Of a stretch of 64,000 nt of DNA, positions 34,801 through 54,655 are shown one piece after another (within the stretch, counting starts at the first letter, position 1; the number at the start of each line of letters is the position of its first letter). The stretch is from positions 70,618,001 to 70,682,000 of the forward strand of contig OZ231126.1 of assembly GCA_965153355.1 (NCBI GenBank), written 5' to 3'. This stretch comes from Flaccisagitta enflata. Taxonomy: Eukaryota > Chaetognatha > Sagittoidea > Aphragmophora. The translations under genes and the position numbers were made by a program. The notes under the pieces were generated by a model that worked only from the letters and a program-made list of their open reading frames with translations, ran no database searches and was not told where the DNA came from.

Positions 34801-34886
34801 CATACGATCAAGACAGATTGAGAAAAATAGTGATAGATTTTTTCAAGTCTCAGTCTGAGGAAATGTCAGTGCCAGTGGACGAGTGA
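31839..34886 (+). CDS. Membrane-anchored SF1 helicase-like P-loop ATPase, 1015 aa
   Basis: A single intact exon. After a polar N terminus (about 1-90) come two adjacent hydrophobic segments, roughly 93-115 (FLLIVSVFFCLVSLLVGFIS) and 120-146 (SILTIFIFILLFSSICTYI). They suggest a helical hairpin in a membrane. Residues about 150-550 are helical without a recognised domain. The C-terminal half has a Walker A GCYGSGKT at 583-590, a Walker B FVLVDEF with Asp655-Glu656, GNLRSS with Arg722 (like motif IV of UvrD/DUF2075-type helicases) and SMTRATTSLHFF with Arg855 (like motif VI). This order fits superfamily 1 helicases of the DUF2075/Schlafen-like kind; enzyme activity and substrate are not shown. 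The start at 31839 is the first ATG after the CAA repeat. Codon use is ordinary and there are no breaks, so it is probably functional. No splice sites are needed. The (CAA)n and the 5.5 kb element lie directly upstream. Confidence 0.8.
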   Translation: MERTEEKLIAQPCQDEHRDEEPPQHEKNQQQQRYFLHNYTGASLRETSNMSFADWQRETLALTRGATIIEWSTFKTPLKTLGRIGQTVMQSSIPTFLLIVSVFFCLVSLLVGFISSRFFSFISFSTSSILTIFIFILLFSSICTYIHRTTDHTLKLEHSFIVFKLVNDHGIELGVSIEKIREGMLFQIAKSLESVKQFAKGEERGFVENVKASKNLGFNILSSLPLSIELILNSEDLFGAYYHVLIDNCQQTVTKLLKAIAEKSLGLEFCIPGSDVKVKIDDEEAVTFVQKLFPNWRDGKTQLFPEIPDPFAIIVKELSNIETADNAIYQFLGFKQRIVNVLCRFLTVKKGEFLKGRNALLTKLSQSSFKKSLQGAGTFSGSVIIDTISSMWSNTLDIVAVIDRLGVVIFHFPDNEDRKDTITVVKEKMELVSKIEDLSKEGGKRIHAVTITRDSKVTRCLSIKESNQGFMISLEAAAKATDDDLDELLRKCLQQLSGKVASLSSSPVKKTAAHAPLHRFTSKLFLLQNMENKDVLIHNRLMKQEFGQEEFVVWTPKQNQIIQEARDTFLKGDQSKIHWIVQGCYGSGKTLLLMQLAKEFIESGKEGNVFISVDDYYENLTEMLRKYISEKQLENRVIVGEKPKCDDQFGFVLVDEFIFHWQGIQPFQKKLLLPFNDRKPSLVLFTSESTVEVNEQKNHYFKSVSWLRDMKFPVKPLDGNLRSSAEIVTFARIYQKYLKQVNWDPGEPVRSSLEWKSGRPRSTLFQDDSNDRLSFLQDCVKEITDLAIHGKTVMVSPYLHFSLRVVLEDFCKNIRNVSFSYSQEILGCQYPCVIIILDMFTCLPPLKSLVDSMTRATTSLHFFVNTSTEPMRINGIPSSRLEVCLKRDVESRLRQLISDVDSIDKKVLIADASDLLRKSFIDKIKEKVTMVNSIRWKTWPEFGEATKEFSLLVQIQPEKVLATSVAFCSFPPYIQLMLVGEGSCMAETYDQDRLRKIVIDFFKSQSEEMSVPVDE

Positions 34887-35270
34887 TGATCACTTCTTCT
34901 ATTTTCTTCCACCTGTACTTTACCCTGAGAGTCCGTTGGTTGGTGAATAGTTTGGTCTGTTGCACGTCTCGTCAGTTCATCCACAGCATTTCATTTTTTG
35001 GCGGACTAAAAAGAGTTTTTTTTTTTGCATCTTTACTTCCTTGGAATAAGCTATGTATCCTAGATATGCAATAGTTAAGCACTTCTACAAACATGAAAAA
35101 CTGATTAATGATTAACATCAAAGACCACAACGGTTAAGTGTCCATGTAAAACCCTCGTACAGTTACATCCCGCCATAACGGATACAAGAATAACAGAAAT
35201 ATTGATCCATTCAGCTCATTTCTCTTTTATTTCCCTATATTGTTGATGATGGAAATCTGTCTGTAACATG
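34887..35270. other. Downstream flank of the ATPase gene
   Basis: No further gene. GTACAGTTACATCCCGCCAT at 35157-35176 resembles the tip of a pogo-like element (TA then CAGTTACATCCCGCC), but no matching right end was found. Confidence 0.4.
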
Positions 35271-35274
35271 AGTG

Positions 35275-35845
35275 AACTGTCTGTCTGTCTGTCTGTCTGT
35301 CACATGATGGAAATCCGAAAAAAATCTGAAAATCAAATCATCCAAAAAAAAATCTGAAAATTTGACCATCTCGTAATCTGATCATCTGATAATCTTTTGA
35401 TCATCCGATCATCTGATCATTTGATCTTAAGTGCCATTTCAAGGTCATTTTAAGTCATTTTAAGTTGTTTCAAGACAATTTACATTCAGTCCTTTGGTCT
35501 CATCTCAGATAATGAACCTCACTCTTTTGATTGCTTTGTTTACTTTTTTTTATTTCCAGTCCTAGCTCTGGAATACTTGAAATACTTGCTTGAATAGAGT
35601 ATCTTAAAGAATTCCAGTTGAACATTTTTTTCTCTTTGTAGCCTGAGGCGTGACATTATTTTTTCAATCGGGAAGAGGAAAAAGAATAATTTTAAAAGAA
35701 AATATCTAATTCTGGTATAGTTAAGACAACATGAGCTTTACCTATGCAACAAGTGTTCTGAGGTTTCTCCTATGTTTAGTCTTTTAGTCTTCTTGTCTTT
35801 TAGTCTTATGGTCTCAACAACCGCACGCGACTGTCATTCAGAACT
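35275..35845 (-). repeat. GGAC-family repeat variant, minus orientation
   Basis: The minus-strand left part (complement of TAGTCTTATGGTCTCAACAA and CCGCACGCGACTGT at 35808-35840) matches the left half of the copy at 23579-23823. TTTTAAGTCATTTTAAGTTG words, GATCATCTGATCATT words and a CTGT run (35278-35303) fill the interior. The terminal hairpin is not recognisable, and unrelated AT-rich sequence lies within. Confidence 0.6.
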
Positions 35846-36335
35846 TTTGATTTCGCCGCCTTTCCCTTGTCTAATTTCCGTTCAAAATATTCTCTGTTAT
35901 TGAATAAGAAGAAAAAGATTATCTTAAACATCAACAAGTGATGTTAGATAGAAGAAGGAAGTTGTAGTCTTTCAGGGCATTTCATCTAAAATCCTTTTCA
36001 CTCTTAACGTAATAGAAAGAAATAGGAAAAATACAAAACATAGAAAATTCTAAACTTCATGAAATATGCAGGGTAAGACCCTTTTTTACCCTCTCCCAGC
36101 GGCACGAGTTTTTATTCATGGAGGTGTTGGCCTTGTTTTTCTGATGAATCATGGGACGTATGTCATCACCAACAAACGGACTGGCCAAGGATCCAAATGG
36201 CATATGCATCACTGCCCCTGCCCAGTGGTACACGATTTGACATGTTGATTGAATGATCGATTTTCAGCGTAGGTCTTGAAACTCTTTTCCATTCATTGTC
36301 CTTAATCAGTTTGTCATTACGCGTTTTCCATCATC

Positions 36336-36482
36336 TTTTATTATGTCATTATCTTTCTATTGTCATTATCTTTGTTTCTGTCATCATCTTTGCTTTTGTC
36401 ATTATCTTTGCTTTTTTCATTATTTTTGACTATGTCATTATCTTTCTTATGTCATTACTTTTGCATTTGTCATTACCGTCGT
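36336..36482. repeat. Degenerate 18 bp repeat (GTCATTATCTTTGCTTTT)
   Basis: About eight units of GTCATTATCTTTGCTTTT type with point changes and length variants. Confidence 0.8.
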
Positions 36483-36574
36483 TTCCTATCCATTGAACGA
36501 TTCCTCTGTTCTCCTCTTTTTCCATTATCGCTCATCTCTACCTCATTAATCGCGAGGATTTCTTGAGAAGCAGC

Positions 36575-36617
<43 letters not shown>

Positions 36618-36780
36618 GACAGACAGAGACAGAGACAGAGAGAGAGACAGACAGAGACAGAGAGACGGAGGGAGACAGAGAGAGACAGAGAGAGACAGAA
36701 AGACAGACAGAGACAAAGAAACAGAGACTAAGACAGAGAGATAAAGGCAGAGCAACAGAGACAGAGACAGAGAGGAAAAG
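36575..36780. repeat. GA/GACA compound microsatellite
   Basis: GAGAGA, then (GACA)n, then mixed AGAGACAG units. ORFs read Glu/Arg/Thr repeats. Confidence 0.9.
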
Positions 36781-37252
36781 AAATTCAGTCTTACAGTTAC
36801 AATTGCAGAATGCCTAAGGCCGTAATACAATGTAATTCCAGATGCAATGAAGCGCCATATACAGTTGCAACCCGCTATACCGTACCCATGAGTAGAGTTT
36901 GGAGTTTCAAACGAAATCATCTAGTGGCATATAACGGAAGTATAATTGAGATTATATGCATAGTAAGTTGCGTATAAGTGGAGTTTTTAGCCTAAAAAAC
37001 GCTTTTTAACGTTTTTTTACTATTATTACAATTACTACTATTTTTAAGATGAAATGAGTTTCCCAGTGCCTGTGATGCAACGTTGACTCTTTAGGAAAAT
37101 ACTTAAGCAAAGCATGGTGGTGTTTTTTCATTAAAATGTTCTCATTTGCTTTTCGTCAATATTGTAAAAGAAAATAGAAATTTTGTTACTATTTTCTAGT
37201 TATGGATTAAGATTATTAAGAGCATGGCCATTGACGTGATATCTTCGTTTTG

Positions 37253-37256
<4 letters not shown>

Positions 37257-37334
<78 letters not shown>

Positions 37335-37351
37335 ACACACACACACACACA
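37257..37351. repeat. (GA)n followed by (CA)n microsatellite
   Basis: About 37 GA units continue directly into ten CA units. Confidence 0.95.
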
Positions 37352-37493
37352 GACAGTCCCAGACCAAGATCGAGACTTGAACAGAATAAAGGACAATTCA
37401 TAAAGGACAATTCATAAAAATATGTTTGGCCATTTGATTTTTTCTTGCTACTTAGTCTCGTCTATGGGTCCTTTGATATTCTTTCTTTGTTGT

Positions 37494-37636
<143 letters not shown>

Positions 37637-38899
37637 ACTCACAAACAGACTCCTTTCAGCGTTTCTTTTGGGATGATACAATCTGGATATAAGCATGAGG
37701 AAGAATCATCGATCATTTATTTTACTTCTTTTTCCTGTTATCAAAACAAATCAACTGAAATCAAAATAAATCAAAATATGAAATATAATTATTGAAATAA
37801 CTACTAAGAATTTGATTAACAAAATATGGGTAAAAAACATTAGATATCAATGAAAGAGATAAAAAAGTGACAAAAGAATTATTAAAAGTATGGTACATTG
37901 AAAAGAAAAAAATTAATACAAAGTAATGAATGATATATGAAAATAAACAATGAAACATAAAAAGAAAAAAAAAAACAAATAAAAAATGAAAAATGAAAAA
38001 AAAGTAAAAGAAAAAGTGAAAAGTGAAAATCAAAAAGTGAAAGTGAAAAGTAAAAAATGAAAAGTGAATCATGAAATATGAAATATGAAAACTGATGAAA
38101 AAAAAATAGAAATGAAAAATGAAAAAAATCTTTTGATGCTAGCAAAAATTTCAGGAAATTTTTATCAAATTTTCCAAATGATCACAGGAAATCCACTATG
38201 AATTCCCTGAATCTTACTACTCCTTCATTGCCAAGTGAAAAATCTGAAAAACGCCAAAAGAGAACGCATTTTGGCGCCAGATACGTTTTTGCGTCTCATC
38301 TGCCACTTCCGGTAGAGGTGGCGGATAAAAAAGCGTATAGGTAAACTCTACCCATGAGTTACGCAAATTTGCTTATAGTGGATATGGATGAAGTTGATTG
38401 TAAAGTCTTTAATTATTGCACCCCCTTGATGTATTCACTTTTAATTCTCTATCATGGCAAATTTGATTGCTGCAGACACAATTTTATAGACCCTTGACAT
38501 CCGCTACCACGGGGTTCCACTGTATGACGAACTTACGATAGTGAACAATTGTCAGACAAAATTCAAAATTATTGTCACTGTCTTATCTTGTATTGATACT
38601 TCGTCTCCTGCACCTTGAGACGAACATTGTTGCGAATCATTTACGGCTATTTGTAATTTCTACAATTCTTCTCCATTCCTTGATAATATCCATTCTATCG
38701 TAATCTCATTTGTTTCTTTTTGTATATCAAACATTGACATTCTATTCTTCTTCTTTTCTGAGTGCGCTTAGCGCTAGACACCAAACAAAGAGGAAAAGAG
38801 TGGATCGTGTACAGACGTGGTATTGCAGACAATGAGCAAAACAATTCTTATGACGATGAGAGTGAAGAAGCTAGAGGGAAGACATAAACATAAGTTCTA

Positions 38900-39484
38900 A
38901 CAGGGTGTGCATAAAATTTGGCAAAAACATTAAAGCACAAAAACCACACTTTTTGATGGCCCAGTAACACGAAATCTGAGGTGTAACCTCCTAATTAGTT
39001 ATACTGTATGATAGAATGTGCAGTTTTTCAAAAAAACAATCTTGGTTGGCAAAAGAATGAATTATGCTCTAGTCAAATTTTCCTATTTCACAGAATTTTT
39101 ACCAGTAAAACAAAGCTGAGGATATCCATCATTAAGCTTAATATTACATCCTAATCAGTATCCCAAAGTGGTCAATTCATTGAGGGGTAATCACCATAGA
39201 AGCAGTATGGTCATTCTGACTCAAAATTGGCTCAGAACAATTATAAAAAATCAACTAAAACAATATAAAGTCACTATCAATTTTGTTTTGTTCATCAGAC
39301 CCCAGACCACCCTAAATTGACCTTTCCTCCCCTTTACTGATTTCAATTCATGAAGTCTTGCTGCCTGTAGGCAAATAGATTTATGAAAGCAACATATCAA
39401 AGCTATATTTTTATAAAAAAATCATTTGAAAGCAGTTTAAGATTGTTCTTAATAAAATTTTGCCAAATTTTTTGCACAGCCTGT
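38900..39484. mobile_element. Tc1/mariner-like MITE, ACAGGGTGTGC ends
   Basis: The left tip ACAGGGTGTGCATAAAATTT and the complement of the right tip (ACAGGCTGTGCAAAAAATTT) are inverted for over 25 bp (continuing GGCAAAA). TA flanks both (38898-38899, 39485-39486). ACAGG(G/C)TGTGC tips are typical of Tc1/mariner elements. The 585 bp body has no transposase frame. Confidence 0.85.
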
Positions 39485-39486
39485 TA

Positions 39487-40229
39487 TGGAGCACCGCCAT
39501 TGCGCACCTGCTATCACTGTATCTTAGAATGCCCGCCCTAAAGGCATGAAACATGGTCTATCAATGATATTGAAATCATTTCTGTATTGGCTTTAGGCCA
39601 TGGCCTGGCTGTACTATGACTAGTTTAATCCCTTGAAATGCACTCTAGTAAAGTTCACCTGTAAAAAAATATCGGTTCTTTTTCAACCTTCAGATAGCTG
39701 GTGGCCTTAACACTAATAGCGGGTGAGCCCTGGCGAGGTTCGACTGTATCAGTAAACATACAAACCCTGCAGACCAAATGAAATGGAAATGCCATCCACG
39801 AGCAGATTACAAATACAAAGGAGAGGGATCATAAATTGGTCGTTGTGTCGAGGTTCTGACATGTCATTAGTGAGTTGGCAATTGGAACTCCATTAATTTC
39901 ATTGTCAACCGATGTAATTGTAAGAGAGAGACTTTTCTCTGATTTACCATTCATGGGAGTTCAAAAGTTAAAATGTTGGTTGATCCGAAAATCGAAATAC
40001 ATACTTACATATGATTGTTTTTATGTTTATATGACCATGAAGTGAATCCACACCTAGAACAAAAAGAATCAGAGCTTGCCGCAAATCAATTAGATGACAT
40101 TGAAAGCTAGGACAATCCAAATAGTCGCAGACGATTGGACATGGGCGTTAATGCAAAAAAACCGCTCGCAAACTGAAAAAAAGAAACGGTCAAATTGAAT
40201 AGAGACCGACACAGCAACGTACGGACTAA
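39487..40229. other. Interval with no gene; solitary pogo-like tip
   Basis: GCGAGGTTCGACTGTA at 39733-39748 looks like the right tip of a CAGTCGAACCTCGC element, but no left partner was found. No coding signal. Confidence 0.4.
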
Positions 40230-40388
40230 ACAAGGCCGGATACACGGCAAGACAGTCGCGGACGGTTGGGCAGGGTTCGTAATGCAAAAACCCCTTGCAA
40301 TTCAAAAAATACTTGTGACCGACCTACCGACCGATCGACGGACCGACCGACACGGCAAGGTGTAGAGTCGCATAGCACGCGACTAAAA
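40230..40388 (+). repeat. GGAC-family repeat, short full-length copy
   Basis: ACAAGGCCGGATACACGGCA, AGTCGCGGACGGTTGGGCAG, an A-rich block, TTGTGACCGACCTACCGACC and GGACCGACCGACACGGCAAG lead to GTGTAGAGTCGCATAGCACG, whose stem closes as AGTCGC.../GCGACT, then AAAA. Confidence 0.85.
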
Positions 40389-41156
40389 ACGTAATAACCT
40401 TAACATTTCGCACAGTCAGCGTTAATTCATTGCCACCGAGCGCGTCCATATAATGCGTAGAATCTTATTCATTCTGTCACCCGCTTGCACTTTTGAAAGT
40501 CGTGCCCGGTAGTAAATAAGTAATCATCTGTGCCACAATTTGGGGCCGCAGATTAAGCGCGCGCTTTCTGGTTTTTTCGTTATCGCGCAGGAGGCAATCG
40601 TGCATCAAATACTAGATTGCACGTCCTGCTTTCGATCTTCGGCTGTTGACCCAATTTGACAAGTAATCTCGGCAGGCATTTTGCCACGAGTATGGAGCCC
40701 ATTCTATCTAATAAAACGAGTGCTTCACCTTCCTTCCCTTCTCTCCTTCTCGTGCAACTAATGAAAGTTGAAACAACATTGCCCTTATAAAAGTAGGCCA
40801 GAATTCTCCAATTAACAAAGGATGAAAGCCTTGCAAGCTTTCAATGGTGTTTACTCCGGATTGCTCACAACTATCCTTTACTAATGACAAACAAAAAGCT
40901 TACCTGACAAAACAACAGCTTGACTGCATACCTCATTAGTATAGGGTTGGACAGGCCTATACCATTTAGTATACACAAAATATCTTACAAAAGTTACAAT
41001 CAAAGATTACTAATGAACTGATGGAAGTACTGACACTAGCAATATTAATTAGAAAACCATACCCTTAGAGGCAAGAATCGAGGTACAACCAACTGGGACC
41101 GCCGGCATTCTCTACCAAGGTAATGTTTCACATCGATTCCAATTTCATTTCTCTCC

Positions 41157-41157
<1 letters not shown>
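40389..41157. other. Interval with no gene seen
   Basis: Mixed composition, short unsupported ORFs only (for example 40708-40890 on the minus strand). Confidence 0.5.
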
Positions 41158-41188
<31 letters not shown>

Positions 41189-41191
41189 GCC

Positions 41192-41234
<43 letters not shown>

Positions 41235-41253
41235 ACTTTTGTCTGTCTGTCTT

Positions 41254-41322
<69 letters not shown>

Positions 41323-41379
41323 ATTTTTGTCTGTCCAGCTGTCTCTCTGTCTGTTTGTCTGTATTTTTGTCTGTCCAGC

Positions 41380-41429
<50 letters not shown>

Positions 41430-41473
41430 ACTGTCTCTCTATCTGTCTATCTGTCTATCTGTCTGTCAGTCTA

Positions 41474-41534
<61 letters not shown>

Positions 41535-41535
41535 G
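41158..41535. repeat. (CTGT)n microsatellite
   Basis: About 90 CTGT units, with a higher-order pattern in which a unit of CTGTATTTTTGTCTGTCCAG recurs near 41320 and 41360. Confidence 0.95.
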
Positions 41536-41578
41536 TAGCCATCATGCTGTTTGTGTCCGTTTCTGTCTGTTTGTCTCT

Positions 41579-41766
<188 letters not shown>

Positions 41767-41940
41767 AATAATAACAATGCTGTTTTCCCGAATTTTCGAC
41801 GGCCCATGCCGTCTTTGTCGAGGGATTTTTTAGCCTTAAAATGTAAAAATACAAATTGTCATATCTCGTGTCAATTGAAGTCATTTTTCATATCAGAACA
41901 TGCATTTTTTTCAAAATTCCACCTTTTTCATCGCCTTTTT

Positions 41941-43648
41941 TAGTCGCGTGCACGCGACTCTATACCCCGCTTCGTCCGTCCGTCGGTTGGTCGGTTGGTC
42001 GGTCGGTTGGTCGGTCACCATTTTACTTTTTTTATTCGTTTTATTCCTATCAAGTCATTTTAAGTCAATTAAGTGATTTTGAGTCAAATTAGATCATTTT
42101 AAGTCATTTTAAGTCATTTTAAGTCATTTTAAGTCACTTTAAGTCAAATTAAGTCATTTGAGTCAATATTGAATTTTAGTCAATTTAAGTCTATCTAGGT
42201 CATTTTAAGTAAATTCAAGTCAATTTAAGTCAGTTTAACTCAGTATAAGGCAATTAAAAGCAGTATAAGTCAATTTAAGTCATTTTATGTCATTTTTTAA
42301 TTATAGTTTATTTAAGTCAATTTAGGTCATTTTAAGTCAATTTAACTCATTTAAGTCAGTATAAGTCAGTATAAGTCAATTTAAGTCAATTTAAGTCAAT
42401 TTAAGTCATTTTATATCATTTCAGTCATTTTCTAAATTTGCGTAGTATAGTCATTGCACTTTTTATTTACATAATCATAGGTAATTATAGGTCATTATGC
42501 AATTTTGGGTAATCATAGGTCACTATAGGTCATTATGCAATTATAGGTAATCTTAGGTCATTATAGGTAATCATAGGTCATTATAGGTTATTATAGGTCA
42601 TTATGTAATTATAGGTTATTAAGGGTAATTATAGGTTATTATGCAATTGTAAGTCATTATTGGTAATTATAGGTCAGTATATAATCATGGGTAAATATAG
42701 GTAATTATAGGTAATTATAGGTAATTATAGGTAATCATATGTATTTATAGGTAACTATAGGTCATTATGTAATTATAGGTAATCATAGGTCGTTATACAT
42801 AACTATAGGTCATTATAGGTCATTATGCAATTTTAGGTTATTATTGGTAATTATATGTCATTATGCAATTACAGATAATTATAGGTAATCAAAGGTTATT
42901 ATAGATCATTATAAGTAATAATAGGTCATTATGTAATCATAGGTAATTATAGGTTATTAAAGGTAATAATAGGTAATTATAGGTCATCATGAAATTATGG
43001 GTAATTATAGGTAATCAAAGGTCATTAAAGGTAATTATAGGTCATCATGTAATTATAGGTAGTTATAGGTAATCATAGGTCATTATAAGTAATTATAGGT
43101 CATTATGCAATCATAGGTAATTATAGGTAATCATAGGTCATTATAGGTAATTATAGGTCATTATGTTATTATAGGTAATTATGGGTAATTATGGGTAATA
43201 ATAGGTCATTATAGGTAATTATTGGTCCATATGTAATTATAGGTGATCACAGGTCTTTATAGGTACTTATAGGTCAGTATTTAATTATGGGTAATTATAG
43301 GTAATTATAGGTAATTACAGGTCATTATGGGTAATTATAGGTCATTATGTTATTGTAGGTAATTATGGGTAATCATACATCATTATAGGTAATTATTGGT
43401 CCATATGTAATTATAGGTAATCATAGGTCTTTATAGGTACTTATAGGTCATTATTTAAATTATGGGTAATTATAGGTAATTATAGGTAATTATAGGTAAT
43501 TATAGGTAATTATAGGTCATTATAGGCAATTATAGGTCAATAGGTAGTTAAAGTCATTATCGTCATTACAGGAAATAACGTACCTATACAATTAGGCGAT
43601 TACGTAATTAAGTAAGTCTCACACGCGACTTATAGGTGTTGGCCTTGT
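41941..43648 (-). repeat. GGAC-family repeat, 1.7 kb copy with expanded interior
   Basis: On the plus strand it opens with the hairpin AGTCGCGTGCACGCGACT, CTATACCCCGCTTCGTCCGT and a GGTC tract, then CACCATTTTACTTTTT. It then has TTTAAGTCATTTTAAGTCAT words (about 42050-42430) and a long array of ATAGGTAATTATAGGTCATT-type words (about 42475-43560). It closes with CACACGCGACTTATAGGTGT and TGGCCTTGTTT, the usual left end. The array period is about 9-10 bp with ATGCAATTATAGG interruptions. No ORF. Confidence 0.9.
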
Positions 43649-43947
43649 TTTTAAAGTTTGTTGTTCAGACAGTGTAGAGTCAAAATTTAGACTGATTTAT
43701 TTGTAAACATTCCCCTGGGTTGTAGGAATTTTTTCATAAAAAAAAACCCAGGTTCATGCCACTTTACTTCCTCTTGTTCTCCTCATTGTAAGTCCCCAGG
43801 CAGTTTAACCAGAATTTCTCCCTCGTGACCCTGTAAACGTCGTCCTTTCCTTTCACCTCCTCGATTACCATCACTCCCATGTCTTCATCCTTGTCCTTCT
43901 TGCTTGAAATGGTAAGCCGGTTTGGTGTCGTCACTTCCCCTAAGGTC

Positions 43948-44028
<81 letters not shown>

Positions 44029-45607
44029 CTCTGCCTCTACAACGTATTTTAGACGCTGGCTCATTTATTGGTATTATCTGTTATTGGCCCCCATTTCTTG
44101 CCTTTTGCCTTTCACCTTTTGGATCTCCTTTCCTTCTCAAAGTTAAAAGAAGAGGAAATCATAAAAACATATTTGTGCACATGTACAAGGGCGCACATAA
44201 TGAAATGCACACTCACCGTCTGAACAATCGACCGAATAATAGATCAACAGACCGACATAGTAACAGGCTAAGTGAATCATGCAGTCGCGTGTATGGCACT
44301 TTGGTTTGATAGACGGACGCACCCCCCCCCCCCACTGATGTCCGATATGATTCGAGCAAGGCAACTCCTTTGATATTTCCCAGTATTGGCGACAGTTTAT
44401 CTCGGATTAAACATCAAAATTTAACAATTTTTTTGTTTTTAAGACTATTTAAGCGGCTTTTTGAATAAGGGTTAAAAGTGGGTTTAGGATTAAGGAGGGG
44501 TTGGGGATGGTTTGAGGGTTAGGATTGAGGGTTAGAGTAAAGGGTTGGTTGGGTTTTATGTATTACGGCCTAAAGCTACTCGAATTAAAGCATTGAGCCG
44601 AGGATTCGGAAAAAAAATCGTGCAGGAAACCGTTCAAAATTTCTTTTTTTTTTTCTGGAAGAAATAGGAAGGAAAACAACAAATAAATGAATATTAAATT
44701 TTGAATTTTAAATTTCAAATTTCAAATAAGAAGGAAAACAACAAATAAATGAATATTAAATTTCTTAGATGTTGCACGAATAAAAATTTCCCAAATTTCA
44801 ATATAAAATTCTTGTCAAAAGGTGTCAGTTGTTTTCCAGTTCCGCATTTTCGTTCCCTTTGATTCCGTCAGAAATAAAGAGGGCAGTTTCTATTCTAAGT
44901 ATAAATGACAAAATTAGGTTGAACAAAAGAGCAATCGAGGGACTGACAATTTTTTAGATGATTCGAAAATTCGCTTTATTCCTGGTGGCTGATTAGTCAT
45001 CGATCTTTTCAGATCTCGTGACGATCCGCAGGTAAGGCAATTATTATGAGCATCAAGAAAGTGCCAGGTAAGTTGTATGTGGAAGTCACTGTAGCTGAAT
45101 TGCGGCATTACTTGGCATGGCATGGAATGGTATGAAAAGTTCACTAGATTTTCAAAAAGAACAACATATTTTTAACTCAGCGCATATTGTCTTCAGCAAA
45201 AAATTGACAAATTGGTTATCAACGCAATGTTTGGAATGTTGTTCAGAATATTTCAATAAAATGTTTCATCACTTAATCATTATCACAGTCCTCATCAAAT
45301 GAAAAAAAAATGGAATGCGCTCCATAGGAATGCTCAAGAAGAAACCTATACTCTTTGAGTGAAGGAATGGAAAAAGAGCGCTTGCGGGGCATATTCAACA
45401 ACATACAACACAGATCGAAATTCAACATGAACAACTGGCTCACTTTTGAATCATGCCATCGCAAAGAAATTTGTTTAATAACACGGGTCACAACTCACAA
45501 GTACACTCAAAATCACTTCTGCACTTGTGACAAGTTAAACAACCGACTAAAGGCAAGAAGCGCGAACGATTTCAAACAAGTTCAAGACCGAAATATCTAG
45601 ATCATTA
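43649..45607. other. Interval with (CT)n, C homopolymer and a GGGTTAGG patch; no gene
   Basis: (CT)n lies at about 43950-44022. 44282-44333 has a GACGGACGCACC and C10 run. 44470-44545 is rich in GGGTT/GGGGTT words. ORFs are short and without domain; the minus ORF 44914-45144 has a Met/Cys-rich start but no support. Confidence 0.5.
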
Positions 45608-45838
45608 CAGACGGGACACTAATTTTAGCGGAGGAGGGATCCAATTATTACATGCCCCCCCCCCCCTGCAGCTCATATTTAGGGTGGAAATTAAAAAATC
45701 GCCACGGTGGCACCATTTCTATCTACCTAAGCTGTCAAGCGCCGCTGCAACTGTGGAAACTAATTGAACCATGTGCTAGCTGTAGGGGGTTATGTAACAC
45801 TTCGGGTCCCTCCTCCGCTCTGATTAGGGTCCCGTCTG
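45608..45838. mobile_element. 231 bp MITE, CAGACGGGAC ends, TA-flanked
   Basis: The tips CAGACGGGACACTAATTTTA and, in complement, CAGACGGGACCCTAATCAGA are inverted, followed on both sides by GCGGAGGAGGGA. TA flanks both (45606-45607, 45839-45840). A C13 run lies inside at about 45655-45667. The element sits about 280 bp upstream of the NRF gene start. Confidence 0.85.
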
Positions 45839-46116
45839 TAGATTCACTAAACTTAAGAAGGTTCATTCAAATCCAGAAGTCAAGATAAGCCCTTTCTTAT
45901 CTAGTCTTGTGATCCTGAACACTCCCACCAATTTGTGTGACTCTTAAGAAATCGTAAGAAATAAAAAAAAAATCGAATGAACAAAGAAAAAAGATACTCA
46001 TCAAGCAAACAAGTACATACCTCTGCAAAACAAAGCTTACACACGCACAAATCCGGCATTTGATGAGTTTATCAATCAATCAATCCATCTGTAAACCATA
46101 CTCATCCTAAGGAAAT

Positions 46117-54459
<8,343 letters not shown>

Positions 54460-54465
54460 ACAAAT

Positions 54466-54655
54466 TAGGGCGTGTTTCTAGTGAGCGCCAAAAACGCGTT
54501 TGTTCCCGTGATAACAGCGTGAACACATATTCAACAATTTCAACTGTCCCACGAGGGAGTGAGCGAAGTGAGTGAGCAAAGTGAGCGAACGAACGTAGCG
54601 AGCGACCGAGTGGCCCGTTCAAAACGCGATCGTCTTTGACTAGAAACGCCCCCTA
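54466..54655. mobile_element. hAT-like MITE just after the NRF stop codon
   Basis: The tips TAGGGCGTGTTTCTAGT and, in complement, TAGGGGGCGTTTCTAGT are inverted, with AACGCG blocks inside on both sides. A GAGTGAGCGAAGTGAG-like tandem lies in the middle. It begins six bases after the stop codon, so it lies in or replaces the 3' untranslated region. No exact 8 bp duplication is seen. Confidence 0.7.

Noticed and set aside
31839-34886. ATPase gene as cargo of the 26071-31552 element
   Set aside because: It lies outside the right tip and the 6 bp duplication; proximity alone is not evidence.
45355-45600. 81-codon ORF with Cys and His
   Set aside because: No domain, no homologue I recognise, no splice context.
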